Positions 1-7,483 are shown, counted from the first letter of the stretch. The stretch: 13,409 nt of DNA from DASSWG01 sp035704905 (GCA_035704905.1 DASSWN010000124.1:1-13409), one strand, 5' to 3'. Numbers and translations are program-made. Notes: generated by a model not told the origin, from the sequence alone.

Positions 1-21
1 AATCTGTTCAAGAATGGTTTC

Positions 22-2403
22 TTAAAAACGTAGGGTCGCACCAACCAAAAAATTAATTCCCGCCTGCGGATAATAGCCCGCGCCTTCCACGGTTTGAAAT
101 CCGCTTGGATAGGAAGGATCTTCCACATCGTAACTGAAATAATAGCCGTTGGAAACATACTCCACGTCAAAAATATTATTCACCAGACCGGTGAAAACGA
201 TTTCTTTCGTCCATAATGCTTTTTTCCATGTGTAATTGATGCTGAAATTATTGATGAAATAGCTTTCCAAAATCGCAGCTTCGGCTTCAATATTGCTCAT
301 ATTTTGTTCGCCCACAAATTTTGAAAGCAAAGCAAGTTGCAAATTTTCAAACGGATTGTATTCTAGGATATTACTGGCGACGATTGATGGTGAAAAAGAA
401 ATTTCGGTGTCGCCAAAATCCTTTAGTTCCCCATCGAAAGAGGAAACAAAATCAATATTTTGGTTTCTGCTAAAGGTGAAACCTGGGCGCAACATTATTT
501 TTTTTGACACCGGAACCGCAGCGTTCACTTCCAATCCAAAGCGATAACTTTTTCCGCTGTTTTCACGAATTGGCGCGCCTTCTTCATCAATCGCACCGGT
601 CATTACCAATTGATTTTGGTAGCGCATATAATACAAATTGGCATTCAACTTGAATTTTTTTCTATCGAAACGCCAACCGAGTTCAAAATCGTTCAATTCT
701 TCGGCCAACGGCTTTTTTCCTTCCGCATTTTCATAATCGGTTCGGTTTGGTTCGCGGTGCGCGCGGGCAAATGAAAAATAGAATTGGTTTTTCGAATTTG
801 GCGCATACGTAATTCCCGCTTTCGGATTGAAAAAGAAAAAGCGGTCGTTCACCAACAATTCGCTTCCATCGGCCAAGGGACCTTCGGTTTTGTAATGGAT
901 TCCGCGGAGTTGTAAATCGCCATAAACCGTGAATTTCTTGCTGAAATTCCAATTTATTTTTCCGAAGAAATTGTAATCGGTTTTATACCCGGTGTTGAAA
1001 TAATAGGGTTCGTACGGATCATTGTTTTGTGCAAAACGCGTATAAATCACTTCCCCAAAATGGTCACCGACATATTTGTTCCAACCGCCACCAAAAAGCG
1101 CGTCAACAGTATTTTTTTTATAATTTATGCTGAAAACCGTTCCATAAAAATCATTGTCGAGCCAACTGCGGTCCACCAAATCAGAAGTGGAAATTCCTTC
1201 GCCATTCGCAGTAAAAGGTTCTAAACCATATTCTTCCAAAACGGCATCTTCTTCATATTCTTCATAATATCCTTCGCCCATCGTATAATGCAACGCAATA
1301 TTGGAGGACCAAAAATCACTGTATTTTTGATTCCAGAGCAACTGAAAATGATCTTGTTGATAATTGTCCGTTTGGTTATCGTAGAATTTTACAATGCCAT
1401 TTTCATCGGTGTACATTCCGGCGGGATTAAACGTCCTATCTTTTCGAAGTCGATCTTCGTCAATGCCGAACCAAGCCTGATAAGTGCGTTCTTTTCCACC
1501 GAAAGTCAAGGCTTTTATTTGCGTATTTTCATCGACATAAACCCCTTGCAAAAAGTAAGATTTTAAATCGCTTGAAGCGCGATCGATATAGCCATCGCTG
1601 GCAATTTTTGAAAGTCTTCCGGAAAAAGCCCAATGATCGTTCAGCAATCCCGTTCCAATTTCCACGGTATGTTTGTGCGTGTTGAAAGATCCAAAACTAT
1701 TGGCCACCGAAGCAAAAGCTTCTTCTTGATAGGATTGGGTTTCCATGTTCAGACTGGAACCAAATGCTCCCGCTCCGTTGGTGGAAGTTCCCACGCCGCG
1801 CTGCAGTTGCAGGCTTTCAACCGAAGAAGCGATATCGCCTAAATTCACCCAAAAAGCGCCTTGACTTTCGGAATCATTGTACGGAATTCCGTTGATGGTG
1901 ATGTTCATTGCATTGCTTCCGCGCACGCGCATTCCCGTATAACCCACGCCGGCGCCGGCATCGCTGGTTGTTACCACCGATGGCATATATTCCATCAAAA
2001 TTGGGATGTCTTGCCCCAAATTTCGTTTAGCAATTTCTTGATGCGTCATGTTGCTATGGGCAATCGGATCGTTTTCATCGACATGAACCGCGGTGATAAA
2101 AACCGTTTCCAAATTTTCCTGCACATTTCCCAAATCGACATTTAGGACTTGATTTTCGGTTAGTTCCAGCGTGATTTCTTTTTTGTTTCCGTAGGAAAAC
2201 ACAATCGTGTAAGTTCCTTTTTCCAAGGAAAGTGAATAATTTCCTAGGGAATCGGTTTGGGTTCCCAACGTGGTTCCTTTCACGGAAACGCTTGCGCCAA
2301 AAATAGGGTTTTCCCCGCGCGAAACTTTTCCGCTGAGTAAAACTTGAGCGTTAGTGTTGTAGCAGAAAATTAAAAAACTTGTAAAGAGCAAAAAGGTTTT
2401 CAT
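22..2403 (-). CDS. TonB-dependent outer-membrane receptor, probable thiamin transporter
   Basis: This 793-residue protein should sit in the outer membrane and import a scarce ligand using TonB/ExbBD energy. A signal peptide covers residues 1-20 (ending NTNAQ). A carboxypeptidase-regulatory-like beta-sandwich covers about 22-92, and a TonB-box-like ETVFITA lies near 99-105. The plug domain covers about 125-222 (MRVRGSNAMNITINGIPYND, then LQLQRGVGTSTNGAGAFG), and the beta barrel runs to the last residue. The C-terminal LRF with terminal Phe is typical of barrel insertion signals. Family membership alone does not give the substrate. The TPP riboswitch directly upstream does, because riboswitch-controlled TonB receptors in Bacteroidota are known as thiamin-type importers. 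Thiamin, its phosphates or a precursor are all possible ligands. The downstream neighbour lies outside the window, so partner genes (PnuT, kinase) cannot be seen. The gene is complete. Confidence 0.93.
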   Translation of the reverse strand: MKTFLLFTSFLIFCYNTNAQVLLSGKVSRGENPIFGASVSVKGTTLGTQTDSLGNYSLSLEKGTYTIVFSYGNKKEITLELTENQVLNVDLGNVQENLETVFITAVHVDENDPIAHSNMTHQEIAKRNLGQDIPILMEYMPSVVTTSDAGAGVGYTGMRVRGSNAMNITINGIPYNDSESQGAFWVNLGDIASSVESLQLQRGVGTSTNGAGAFGSSLNMETQSYQEEAFASVANSFGSFNTHKHTVEIGTGLLNDHWAFSGRLSKIASDGYIDRASSDLKSYFLQGVYVDENTQIKALTFGGKERTYQAWFGIDEDRLRKDRTFNPAGMYTDENGIVKFYDNQTDNYQQDHFQLLWNQKYSDFWSSNIALHYTMGEGYYEEYEEDAVLEEYGLEPFTANGEGISTSDLVDRSWLDNDFYGTVFSINYKKNTVDALFGGGWNKYVGDHFGEVIYTRFAQNNDPYEPYYFNTGYKTDYNFFGKINWNFSKKFTVYGDLQLRGIHYKTEGPLADGSELLVNDRFFFFNPKAGITYAPNSKNQFYFSFARAHREPNRTDYENAEGKKPLAEELNDFELGWRFDRKKFKLNANLYYMRYQNQLVMTGAIDEEGAPIRENSGKSYRFGLEVNAAVPVSKKIMLRPGFTFSRNQNIDFVSSFDGELKDFGDTEISFSPSIVASNILEYNPFENLQLALLSKFVGEQNMSNIEAEAAILESYFINNFSINYTWKKALWTKEIVFTGLVNNIFDVEYVSNGYYFSYDVEDPSYPSGFQTVEGAGYYPQAGINFLVGATLRF

Positions 2404-2421
2404 TCGTAGTTTTTTTACGAA
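2403..2421 (-). other. small inverted repeat covering the receptor start codon
   Basis: Two perfect 6-base arms (TTCGTA and TACGAA) flank a 7-base loop, and the inner arm takes in the A of the receptor ATG. In the transcript this could form a weak A/U-rich hairpin that partly hides the start codon. The inverted repeat is seen directly; any effect on translation is a guess. The short arms make chance occurrence possible. Confidence 0.35.
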
Positions 2422-2451
2422 TAAAAGGGGCGGTTATTCTGGTTGAATATT

Positions 2452-2489
2452 AAAAAAAATCCCGAAAAGCCTAAAAAGGCAAATCAGGA
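2452..2489 (-). terminator. intrinsic terminator of the TPP riboswitch expression platform
   Basis: On the minus strand the arms TCCTGA and TCGGGA pair (one G-T wobble). A symmetric TTT/TTT internal loop follows, then GCCT/AGGC closed by a TTTT loop, and eight T residues come directly after the hairpin. It lies between the TPP aptamer and the receptor start, as expected for an attenuator that ends transcription when TPP is bound. A second hairpin (2499-2518, GAAG/CTTC and TGC/GCA) sits between aptamer and terminator and may take part in the switch. No antiterminator was worked out in detail. Confidence 0.75.
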
Positions 2490-2518
2490 GTGCGCAATGA
2501 AGATGCAAAAGCAGCTTC

Positions 2519-2603
2519 GTTTTCCCTTGGCGGCATGACCCGCCCAGGTTCGTTGGGTATAATCTCAGTCCACAATAGTATTGAGGACACCCCTTTGAGA
2601 TAA
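2519..2603 (-). promoter_or_regulatory. TPP riboswitch (THI box) controlling the TonB receptor
   Basis: Read on the minus strand, the order of conserved elements fits the thiamin-pyrophosphate aptamer. GGGGTG (2593-2588) pairs with ACCC (2558-2555) as P2. A short P3 arm is formed by TCC.CAA and TTG.GGA. The invariant CTGAGA is at 2568-2563, followed by GAACCT (2551-2546). P5 is GGCGG/CCGCC around GTCATG, and the closing AGGGAAA is at 2527-2521. The outermost stem P1 is weak or unclear, so the limits are approximate. A promoter-like -7 box lies just 5' and a terminator just 3', so transcriptional attenuation of the receptor gene is the likely mechanism. Confidence 0.93.
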
Positions 2604-2608
2604 TGAGG

Positions 2609-2616
2609 CAAAGGTA
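2609..2616 (-). promoter_or_regulatory. Bacteroidota-type -7 box for the riboswitch-receptor transcript
   Basis: The minus strand reads TACCTTTG, a full match to the Bacteroidota primary-sigma element TAnnTTTG. Transcription would begin near 2602-2603, right at the 5' edge of the TPP aptamer, which supports the call. No clear TTTG was seen at the -33 distance. Confidence 0.5.
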
Positions 2617-2694
2617 CGGTGTTTATTTTTATTTATCTTATCTTTAAGGAGAATTGGTTGCGCCATTTCTATTTTTATCGATTCATTTTACAAT

Positions 2695-5121
2695 ATGAAA
2701 AGCGCCAAAAAGTCCATTACCTATAAAGTTTTGATCGGTTATTTATTGATAACCGCTTTTGCCGTTTTTGCGGTGTGGGTGGTGTATAGGCAAATTGTGA
2801 GCATCACCGAAGCAAACAAAATTGGCAATGCCAACAATGAAAAATTGTTCCTGATCAGTGAAGCGGTAACCAATCTATATGTTGCCGAGGGAATTTCCCG
2901 CGATATTATCCAAAATACGAATCCCGATTTGTTGCCGAAATTCAATGCGGAAATTGACACTATTGTCGTGCTGATCGATTCCTTGAAGAAAATGTACCAC
3001 GAGAAAAATGTTCGGGCGGAATTGGATAGTATTACCCGATTATTGGCGTTGAAAGAAGAAAATTTAAAGGAATTGCTTGCCATTCGCGAAAAAGGCGAAA
3101 CCGAAAGTTATTACGCCCGGGTTATGGAAAAATTGCGGATAAAGCAAAAACAGGCAAAAAAGCCCGATTATCCCGAAAACTTGGAAGATTTGGGTCCGAA
3201 AGTGCAGGAATTGTTGCGACGGGTGAAAGAGTATGAACGTTCGCAAGAAGTGGGACAACCAAAAGTAGATTCCTTGTTCCGATCGATGAAAAATATTTTG
3301 CTCAATTTGGATGTCGAAGAACGCCGCTATCAAAGTACGATTACCGAAAAGGAAAATGAACTGTTGGAAAATGACCGCCAAATTTCCAGTCAGTTGCGGA
3401 ATATTCGGTCGGAAATAGAACAGGAAGAAGTGCAGAAATCTGTTGCGCAGGTAACTGAATCACAACGCAGGTTGGAACATACTTCCAACCTCATCGCTTT
3501 GGTGGCCGTTGTTGCCGTTTTAACCGTGTTGATTTTTGTGGTTTTAATCGTTCGGGATACGAACCGAAGCCAAAAATACCGACAGGAATTGGAACATTCC
3601 AAAAATTTCGCGGAATCTTTGTTGAAGGGCCGCGAACAAATGATGGCTGCGGTGAGCCATGATTTGCGTTCGCCTTTGAATACCATTACCGGTTATTCGG
3701 ATTTATTGAAAAACACACCGCTGAACGACCAACAGGAACATTATTTGGATCATCTCAAAAAATCTTCCGGTTATATTTTGCGCTTGGTGAATGATTTGCT
3801 GGACCTTTCAAAACTTGAAGTTGGAAAAATGATGGTTGAAAAATTACCCTTCAACCCGAAAAATCTGATTCAAGAAACCTTGGAACAAAATATTCCTGCA
3901 AATGATCCGAAGAATCTTCAGATAATCACCGAATTTTCAAAAAACCTCGATCGGCAAATTGTCAGTGATCCATTCCGGATGCAACAAATATTGGTGAATT
4001 TGATCAGCAATGCTTATAAATTCACCGAAAAAGGAAAAATTGAAGTTAGCGCTTGGTTACAAGAAAAATCACAAAAACATATACTAAAAATTCAAATTTC
4101 CGATTCGGGAATTGGAATTGCCAAAGAACAGCAAGAAGCAATTTTTGAAGAATTCTCGCAAGCGGGAGGTTTTATAGAACGCAAATATGGCGGATTCGGA
4201 TTGGGACTGGCGATCACCAAAAAGTTGACGGAATTGCTCAACGGAAGCTTGCAGCTCAAAAGCAAACTCGGGGAAGGAAGCACGTTTATCATTTCGCTTC
4301 CGGTTGAATTATCGGAGAATAGATTTTCCCCAGAAAATTCCGAGAAACCAGAATCGCTTGGTTTTGAAGAAACCTTGGACAAAAGAATTTTGGTAATCGA
4401 CGATGAAGCCTCGGAATTGGCTCTAACCAGTGAAATTCTTCGGCAAGCCGGAATTTATTTTGAAACCTCAAAAAATCCGTTGATTGCTGTAAAAATGATT
4501 CATGAAAAACATTTTGATTTAATCCTCACAGACATTCAAATGCCAAAAATGAATGGGTTTGAATTGATTCGAAAATTAAAACAATCTTCAAAAACAGCCG
4601 ATATTCCAATCATTGCACTTTCCGGACGAACCGATGTCCACAGGAATTTATATTTGGAAAAAGGCTTTAAAGGAAACCTGATAAAACCTTATCGACCCAG
4701 TGAATTGATTGACCTTATTGGAAAAACCTTGGGGTTGAAAACGATTCACAATCATTCCCAAAATAATCGTTCGGAAATTCAACCCAACAAATTTTATGAT
4801 CTGACCGAGGTAAAGACTTTCACCCAAGAAGATAGCAATGCGTTGAACGGAATTCTTCGGGCATTTATCGATAGCAATAGAAAAAATATAAAAGCACTTG
4901 GGCATTTTGCGGAAAAAGGTGCGATTTCGGCTATTTCAGAAACTGCCCATAAAATGCTGCCTATGTTCAAACAATTGAAAATCAAATCGGTAATTCCAGA
5001 CTTGGAAGAGTTGGAAAAAGCAGATTTTCATCGTTTGAGTGAAGCGCACGTGAAATTATTGGTGGAAAAAATCACAAAGAAAATGAAGGGGATTTTCGAA
5101 GAACTTCAAAAGGAGTTGTGA
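2695..5121 (+). CDS. membrane hybrid histidine kinase with receiver and C-terminal HPt-like domain
   Basis: This 808-residue inner-membrane sensor kinase has TM1 at about 11-31. An extracytoplasmic helical, coiled-coil-prone region covers about 35-262, and TM2 is at about 266-286. The HisKA domain holds the phosphoacceptor His322 (AVSHDLRSPLN). The ATPase domain shows the N box with Asn439 (NLISNAYKF), DSGIGIA from 470 and GGFGLGLA near 500. A receiver domain (about 563-680) has acidic residues at 569-570, the phospho-Asp Asp613 (LTDIQMP) and Lys664 (IKP). A C-terminal helical region holds His752 (ETAHKMLPMF), which looks like an HPt histidine. All relay residues are present, so a His-Asp-His path ending on a separate regulator is expected. 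The convergent NtrC-type regulator is the obvious partner. The ligand is unknown. The long periplasmic helices resemble chemoreceptor-like or envelope-stress sensors, but I see no named sensor domain. Confidence 0.93.
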   Translation: MKSAKKSITYKVLIGYLLITAFAVFAVWVVYRQIVSITEANKIGNANNEKLFLISEAVTNLYVAEGISRDIIQNTNPDLLPKFNAEIDTIVVLIDSLKKMYHEKNVRAELDSITRLLALKEENLKELLAIREKGETESYYARVMEKLRIKQKQAKKPDYPENLEDLGPKVQELLRRVKEYERSQEVGQPKVDSLFRSMKNILLNLDVEERRYQSTITEKENELLENDRQISSQLRNIRSEIEQEEVQKSVAQVTESQRRLEHTSNLIALVAVVAVLTVLIFVVLIVRDTNRSQKYRQELEHSKNFAESLLKGREQMMAAVSHDLRSPLNTITGYSDLLKNTPLNDQQEHYLDHLKKSSGYILRLVNDLLDLSKLEVGKMMVEKLPFNPKNLIQETLEQNIPANDPKNLQIITEFSKNLDRQIVSDPFRMQQILVNLISNAYKFTEKGKIEVSAWLQEKSQKHILKIQISDSGIGIAKEQQEAIFEEFSQAGGFIERKYGGFGLGLAITKKLTELLNGSLQLKSKLGEGSTFIISLPVELSENRFSPENSEKPESLGFEETLDKRILVIDDEASELALTSEILRQAGIYFETSKNPLIAVKMIHEKHFDLILTDIQMPKMNGFELIRKLKQSSKTADIPIIALSGRTDVHRNLYLEKGFKGNLIKPYRPSELIDLIGKTLGLKTIHNHSQNNRSEIQPNKFYDLTEVKTFTQEDSNALNGILRAFIDSNRKNIKALGHFAEKGAISAISETAHKMLPMFKQLKIKSVIPDLEELEKADFHRLSEAHVKLLVEKITKKMKGIFEELQKEL

Positions 5122-5268
5122 GGTAAGGGTTAAGGGTTTTGAATTCCTGCAAGGTTTTTTTGGGCCTTATAGAAATAGCAGGCCGCGGGTTTGAACTTCA
5201 AATTTTGAACCACGGAAGACGATATCACAACCCGGAACATTGAACTTTGAATTTTGAATTTCAAAGTT
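5122..5268. repeat. stuttering AT-rich repeats and inverted repeat between convergent kinase and regulator genes
   Basis: The junction holds degenerate iterations of TTGAA/TTCAA words (for example TTGAACTTCAAATTTTGAAC near 5191-5210 and a second set at 5240-5270) and a short GGGTTA-type iteration near 5125. The second set contains a perfect 9-base inverted repeat, AACTTTGAA (5243-5251) and TTCAAAGTT (5260-5268), with an 8-base loop; the inner arm overlaps the regulator's stop codon. It could fold as a bidirectional transcript end, but there is no T tract, so a terminator role is uncertain. Confidence 0.5.
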
Positions 5269-6604
5269 TAATCCCGTATTGCTTCAATTTGTTATAAAGT
5301 GTTTTGCGATCTACCTTCAAAATCCGTGCAGCCCTACTTTTATTTCCGTTTGATTTTTCCAAAGCATCTAAAAGCATTTCCTGTTCATTTTTACTTTTGA
5401 ACAAATTATACGCATTGGCAGTGACGGTTTGCGCGGTGGCAATTTTAACCGGCAATGACTTCAGCGGAATAAATTTTTCCTGTGTGAGCAAAACCGCGCG
5501 CTTGATCACATTTTGAAGTTCGCGCAAATTTCCGGGCCATGAATAACGCTGAAAAGCTTCCAGTACATCGTCGTCAAAGCCCAAAATTTCTTTTTCGAGT
5601 TCGCGATTTGCTTTTTGTAAAAAATGATTGGCCAAAAGCATCAAATCTTCTTTTCTGTCGCTGAGGTTTGGCATACGAATGGAAAATTCGTTCAAACGAT
5701 GAAAAAGATCTTCGCGGAAATCACCTCGTTTTACCGCTTCTTCCAAATCCTCATTGGTGGCCGTAATTACGCGAATATCCACCTCAATTTCCTTATTGCT
5801 TCCCACGGGTTTTATTTTACGTTCCTGCAAAGCTCGCAATAGTTGTACTTGTAATTCGTAGTTGAGGTTTCCGATTTCATCCAAAAAAAGGGTTCCGCCA
5901 TTGGCCGCTTCAAAATGACCTGTTTTGTCGTTTACCGCGCCTGTAAACGAACCTTTGATGTGCCCGAAAAATTCGCTTGACGCTATTTCTTTCGGAATCG
6001 CCCCGCAATCTACCGCCACAAACGGATTTTCGGAACGTTTGCTTTGATCGTGTATTTTTTTTGCCGCAACTTCTTTTCCCGTTCCACTTTCGCCAATAAT
6101 TAAAACCGACATATTCGTGGGTGCGACCAATTCAATATAATCATCCAGTTTTATAGCCGCTTCACTATTTCCACGAACAAATGAAGTTTCAGGGAAATTG
6201 GCGGTGCTTTTTTCTGTTTTATCGAATTTTGGAAGGGAAGAATGGGAGTTTTCCAATGCTTTTCGAATAATTTCGAGCAATTTGTCTGGCGCAATTGGTT
6301 TGGAAATATAATCGAAAGCCCCGCTTTTGATCGCATCCACGGCCATGCTGACCTCGGCATAACCGGTCATCATAATTACTTTTGTAGCAGAATTATCACT
6401 TATGACTTTTTCGAGAATGAAACTGCCATTTTTTTGGGGAAGGCGCACATCGGTCAAAACAATATCGAAGCTTTTCGTTTTTAGGATTTCCAGAGCTTCT
6501 TCGCCCGAAAAAGCCACACTAACCTCGAAGTTTTTCTTTTTCAAAAACCCCTCCAACATGCGGCAAAAAGCCACATCATCTTCTACAATCAATATTTTGG
6601 GCAT
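5261..6604 (-). CDS. NtrC-family sigma-54-dependent response regulator
   Basis: This 447-residue cytoplasmic regulator activates sigma-54 RNA polymerase after phosphorylation. The receiver domain covers 1-120, with acidic Asp9/Asp10, phospho-Asp52 (LTDVRLP) and Lys102. The AAA+ domain covers about 145-375, with Walker A GESGTGKE (171-178) and Walker B GGTLFLDE (236-243). The sigma-54-contact loop GSFTGA is at 218-223, the arginine-finger region FREDLFHRL is near 296-304, and WPGNLREL is at 356-363. The C-terminal Fis-type helix-turn-helix covers about 408-445 (NGNKSRAARILKVDRKTLYN). The contact loop carries Ser instead of the usual Ala of GAFTGA; the rest is canonical. It is convergent with the hybrid kinase, which probably feeds it phosphate through the HPt domain. 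A sigma-54 promoter candidate lies some 800 bases away, upstream of the next minus-strand operon. Orthologues are often labelled AtoC or NtrC-like. Confidence 0.95.
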   Translation of the reverse strand: MPKILIVEDDVAFCRMLEGFLKKKNFEVSVAFSGEEALEILKTKSFDIVLTDVRLPQKNGSFILEKVISDNSATKVIMMTGYAEVSMAVDAIKSGAFDYISKPIAPDKLLEIIRKALENSHSSLPKFDKTEKSTANFPETSFVRGNSEAAIKLDDYIELVAPTNMSVLIIGESGTGKEVAAKKIHDQSKRSENPFVAVDCGAIPKEIASSEFFGHIKGSFTGAVNDKTGHFEAANGGTLFLDEIGNLNYELQVQLLRALQERKIKPVGSNKEIEVDIRVITATNEDLEEAVKRGDFREDLFHRLNEFSIRMPNLSDRKEDLMLLANHFLQKANRELEKEILGFDDDVLEAFQRYSWPGNLRELQNVIKRAVLLTQEKFIPLKSLPVKIATAQTVTANAYNLFKSKNEQEMLLDALEKSNGNKSRAARILKVDRKTLYNKLKQYGIKL

Positions 6605-6623
6605 CTCTTCGCTGAATTAGGGA

Positions 6624-6631
6624 CAAACTTA
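6624..6631 (-). promoter_or_regulatory. candidate -7 box for the response-regulator gene
   Basis: The minus strand reads TAAGTTTG, a full match to TAnnTTTG, about 20 bases before the regulator ATG. That predicts a very short 5' leader of roughly a dozen bases. No clear TTTG -33 element is seen at the right distance. Confidence 0.35.
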
Positions 6632-6666
6632 GCGAAAGCAATACGTTGATTTGGAAAAATTATCAT

Positions 6667-6695
6667 AAAAAAAGAGGTCTCATAACGAGACCTCT
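6667..6695 (-). terminator. strong intrinsic terminator after the small exported-protein operon
   Basis: A perfect 9-base-pair stem (arms AGAGGTCTC at 6673-6681 and GAGACCTCT at 6687-6695) has a 5-base loop and leads on the minus strand into a T tract (6673-6667). It starts 30 bases after the stop codon of the PepSY-like gene and insulates that operon from the response-regulator gene. A second small hairpin, TAGCAA/TTGCTA at 6701-6715, lies between stop codon and terminator. Confidence 0.9.
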
Positions 6696-6724
6696 CTTCC
6701 TAGCAAAGATTGCTATCTTGGGGC

Positions 6725-7036
6725 TTATTTAGACGGTTTAATCCATTTTCCGTTGGCATCTACAAAAACCAACCCTTTCTCACCCGTGTCGTTGGTCAAA
6801 ACGAGTTTATAGGTTTTGTCTTTTGCGATGTATGCCTCCGCAATACTGGACCCGTTAAAGTCCTTTTCAACTGCCGCGGTAACCGCCGTTGGAAGTTGGG
6901 CTTTATCAATCTGCTTGTAATCTTGCTGAGCGGTTTGCTCGCTCACTGCTTTTTTGCTATCGTCCACTTGCGCATTTGCATTTGTGGAAAACAACATTCC
7001 CAACGCCATAATCGGTACAATCAATAACTTTTTCAT
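6725..7036 (-). CDS. small exported PepSY-like protein
   Basis: This 103-residue exported protein begins at the ATG at 7036. A TTG three codons upstream is also in frame, but the neighbouring paralogous leader starts with the same ATG-AAA-AAG, so I chose the ATG. A signal peptide covers residues 1-23 (ending STNANAQ). A short polar stretch follows, then about 60 residues (48-101, LPTAVTAAVEKDF to NGKWIKP) with the alternating pattern of PepSY-like/DUF2874 domains common in Bacteroidota periplasmic proteins. The domain call is by eye. It is the second gene of a two-gene operon, 60 bases after the coiled-coil gene, and ends just before a strong terminator. Its leader and signal peptide are near copies of those of the upstream gene. 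The function is unknown; a periplasmic stress or sensing accessory under the adjacent two-component system is an inference. Confidence 0.82.
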   Translation of the reverse strand: MKKLLIVPIMALGMLFSTNANAQVDDSKKAVSEQTAQQDYKQIDKAQLPTAVTAAVEKDFNGSSIAEAYIAKDKTYKLVLTNDTGEKGLVFVDANGKWIKPSK

Positions 7037-7096
7037 AGCTTTCAATGTTTTTAGGTTAAACTGAGATGAGTGGTTCTATATAAAAGAAGCCGCGGG

Positions 7097-7369
7097 TTAG
7101 TCTTCGATACGCGCTTCGTTTTCTTCTTTTGTTGCTTTGGCCTTTGCTTCGCGTGCCTCTACTTTGGCTTTTTGCACTTCTTCTTCAGCTTTGGCTTTTG
7201 CTTTGTCAGCTTCTGCTTGTGCTTCGGCTTTTTCGCTTGCAGCTTCGGCTTTGGCTTCCTGAACTTCGGCTTGTGCTTTCACTTCTTGTTTTGTTTTGTC
7301 TTGCGCGTTTGCATTGGTGGCGAACAACATTCCGAAAGCCATAATTGGCACGATCATTAACTTTTTCAT
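7097..7369 (-). CDS. small exported Ala/Glu/Lys-rich coiled-coil protein
   Basis: This 90-residue protein has a signal peptide at 1-23 (ending ATNANAQ). The mature part is almost wholly Ala, Glu, Lys and Gln (24-90), with runs such as AEAQAEADKAKAKAEEEVQ, and should be one long charged helix or coiled coil with no globular domain and no Cys. I do not recognise a named family. Similar Ala-rich helical exported proteins (Lpp-like, stress-linked) suggest a periplasmic structural or buffering role, but this is speculative. It is the first gene of an operon with the PepSY-like gene and has a sigma-54-type promoter candidate about 40 bases upstream. The signal peptide, ATG context and AACCTAAAAA leader motif match those of the downstream gene, although the mature parts are unrelated. 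Confidence 0.82.
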   Translation of the reverse strand: MKKLMIVPIMAFGMLFATNANAQDKTKQEVKAQAEVQEAKAEAASEKAEAQAEADKAKAKAEEEVQKAKVEAREAKAKATKEENEARIED

Positions 7370-7408
7370 TTTATTCTTGTTTTTTAGGTTATGTACACTT
7401 AGCTAACT

Positions 7409-7424
7409 TGAAATAGTTGTGCCA
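7409..7424 (-). promoter_or_regulatory. candidate sigma-54 (-24/-12) promoter for the exported-protein operon
   Basis: The minus strand reads TGGCAC, five spacer bases (AACTA), then TTTCA. Against TGGCAC-N5-TTGCA this is 10 of 11 defined positions with exact spacing; the only miss is T for G in the -12 GC pair. Transcription would begin near 7397, leaving a leader of about 28 bases before the coiled-coil ATG. A sigma-54 activator is encoded by the neighbouring regulator gene, which makes the match much more meaningful than it would be alone. Confidence 0.62.
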
Positions 7425-7483
7425 GAAAAAAGAATAGGGGGTTGTTGTTGTGCAACTATGCTTGAATCAGGAGTTTATTGTAT

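Noticed and set aside
7037..7045. TTG start for the PepSY-like protein
   Set aside because: The ATG at 7036 gives a signal peptide aligned residue for residue with the neighbouring gene's; the TTG adds only three residues.
7070..7360. Cys/Phe-rich open frame on the plus strand opposite the coiled-coil gene
   Set aside because: It is the antisense shadow of Ala/Glu/Lys codon runs. The minus-strand frame has a signal peptide and an operon context.
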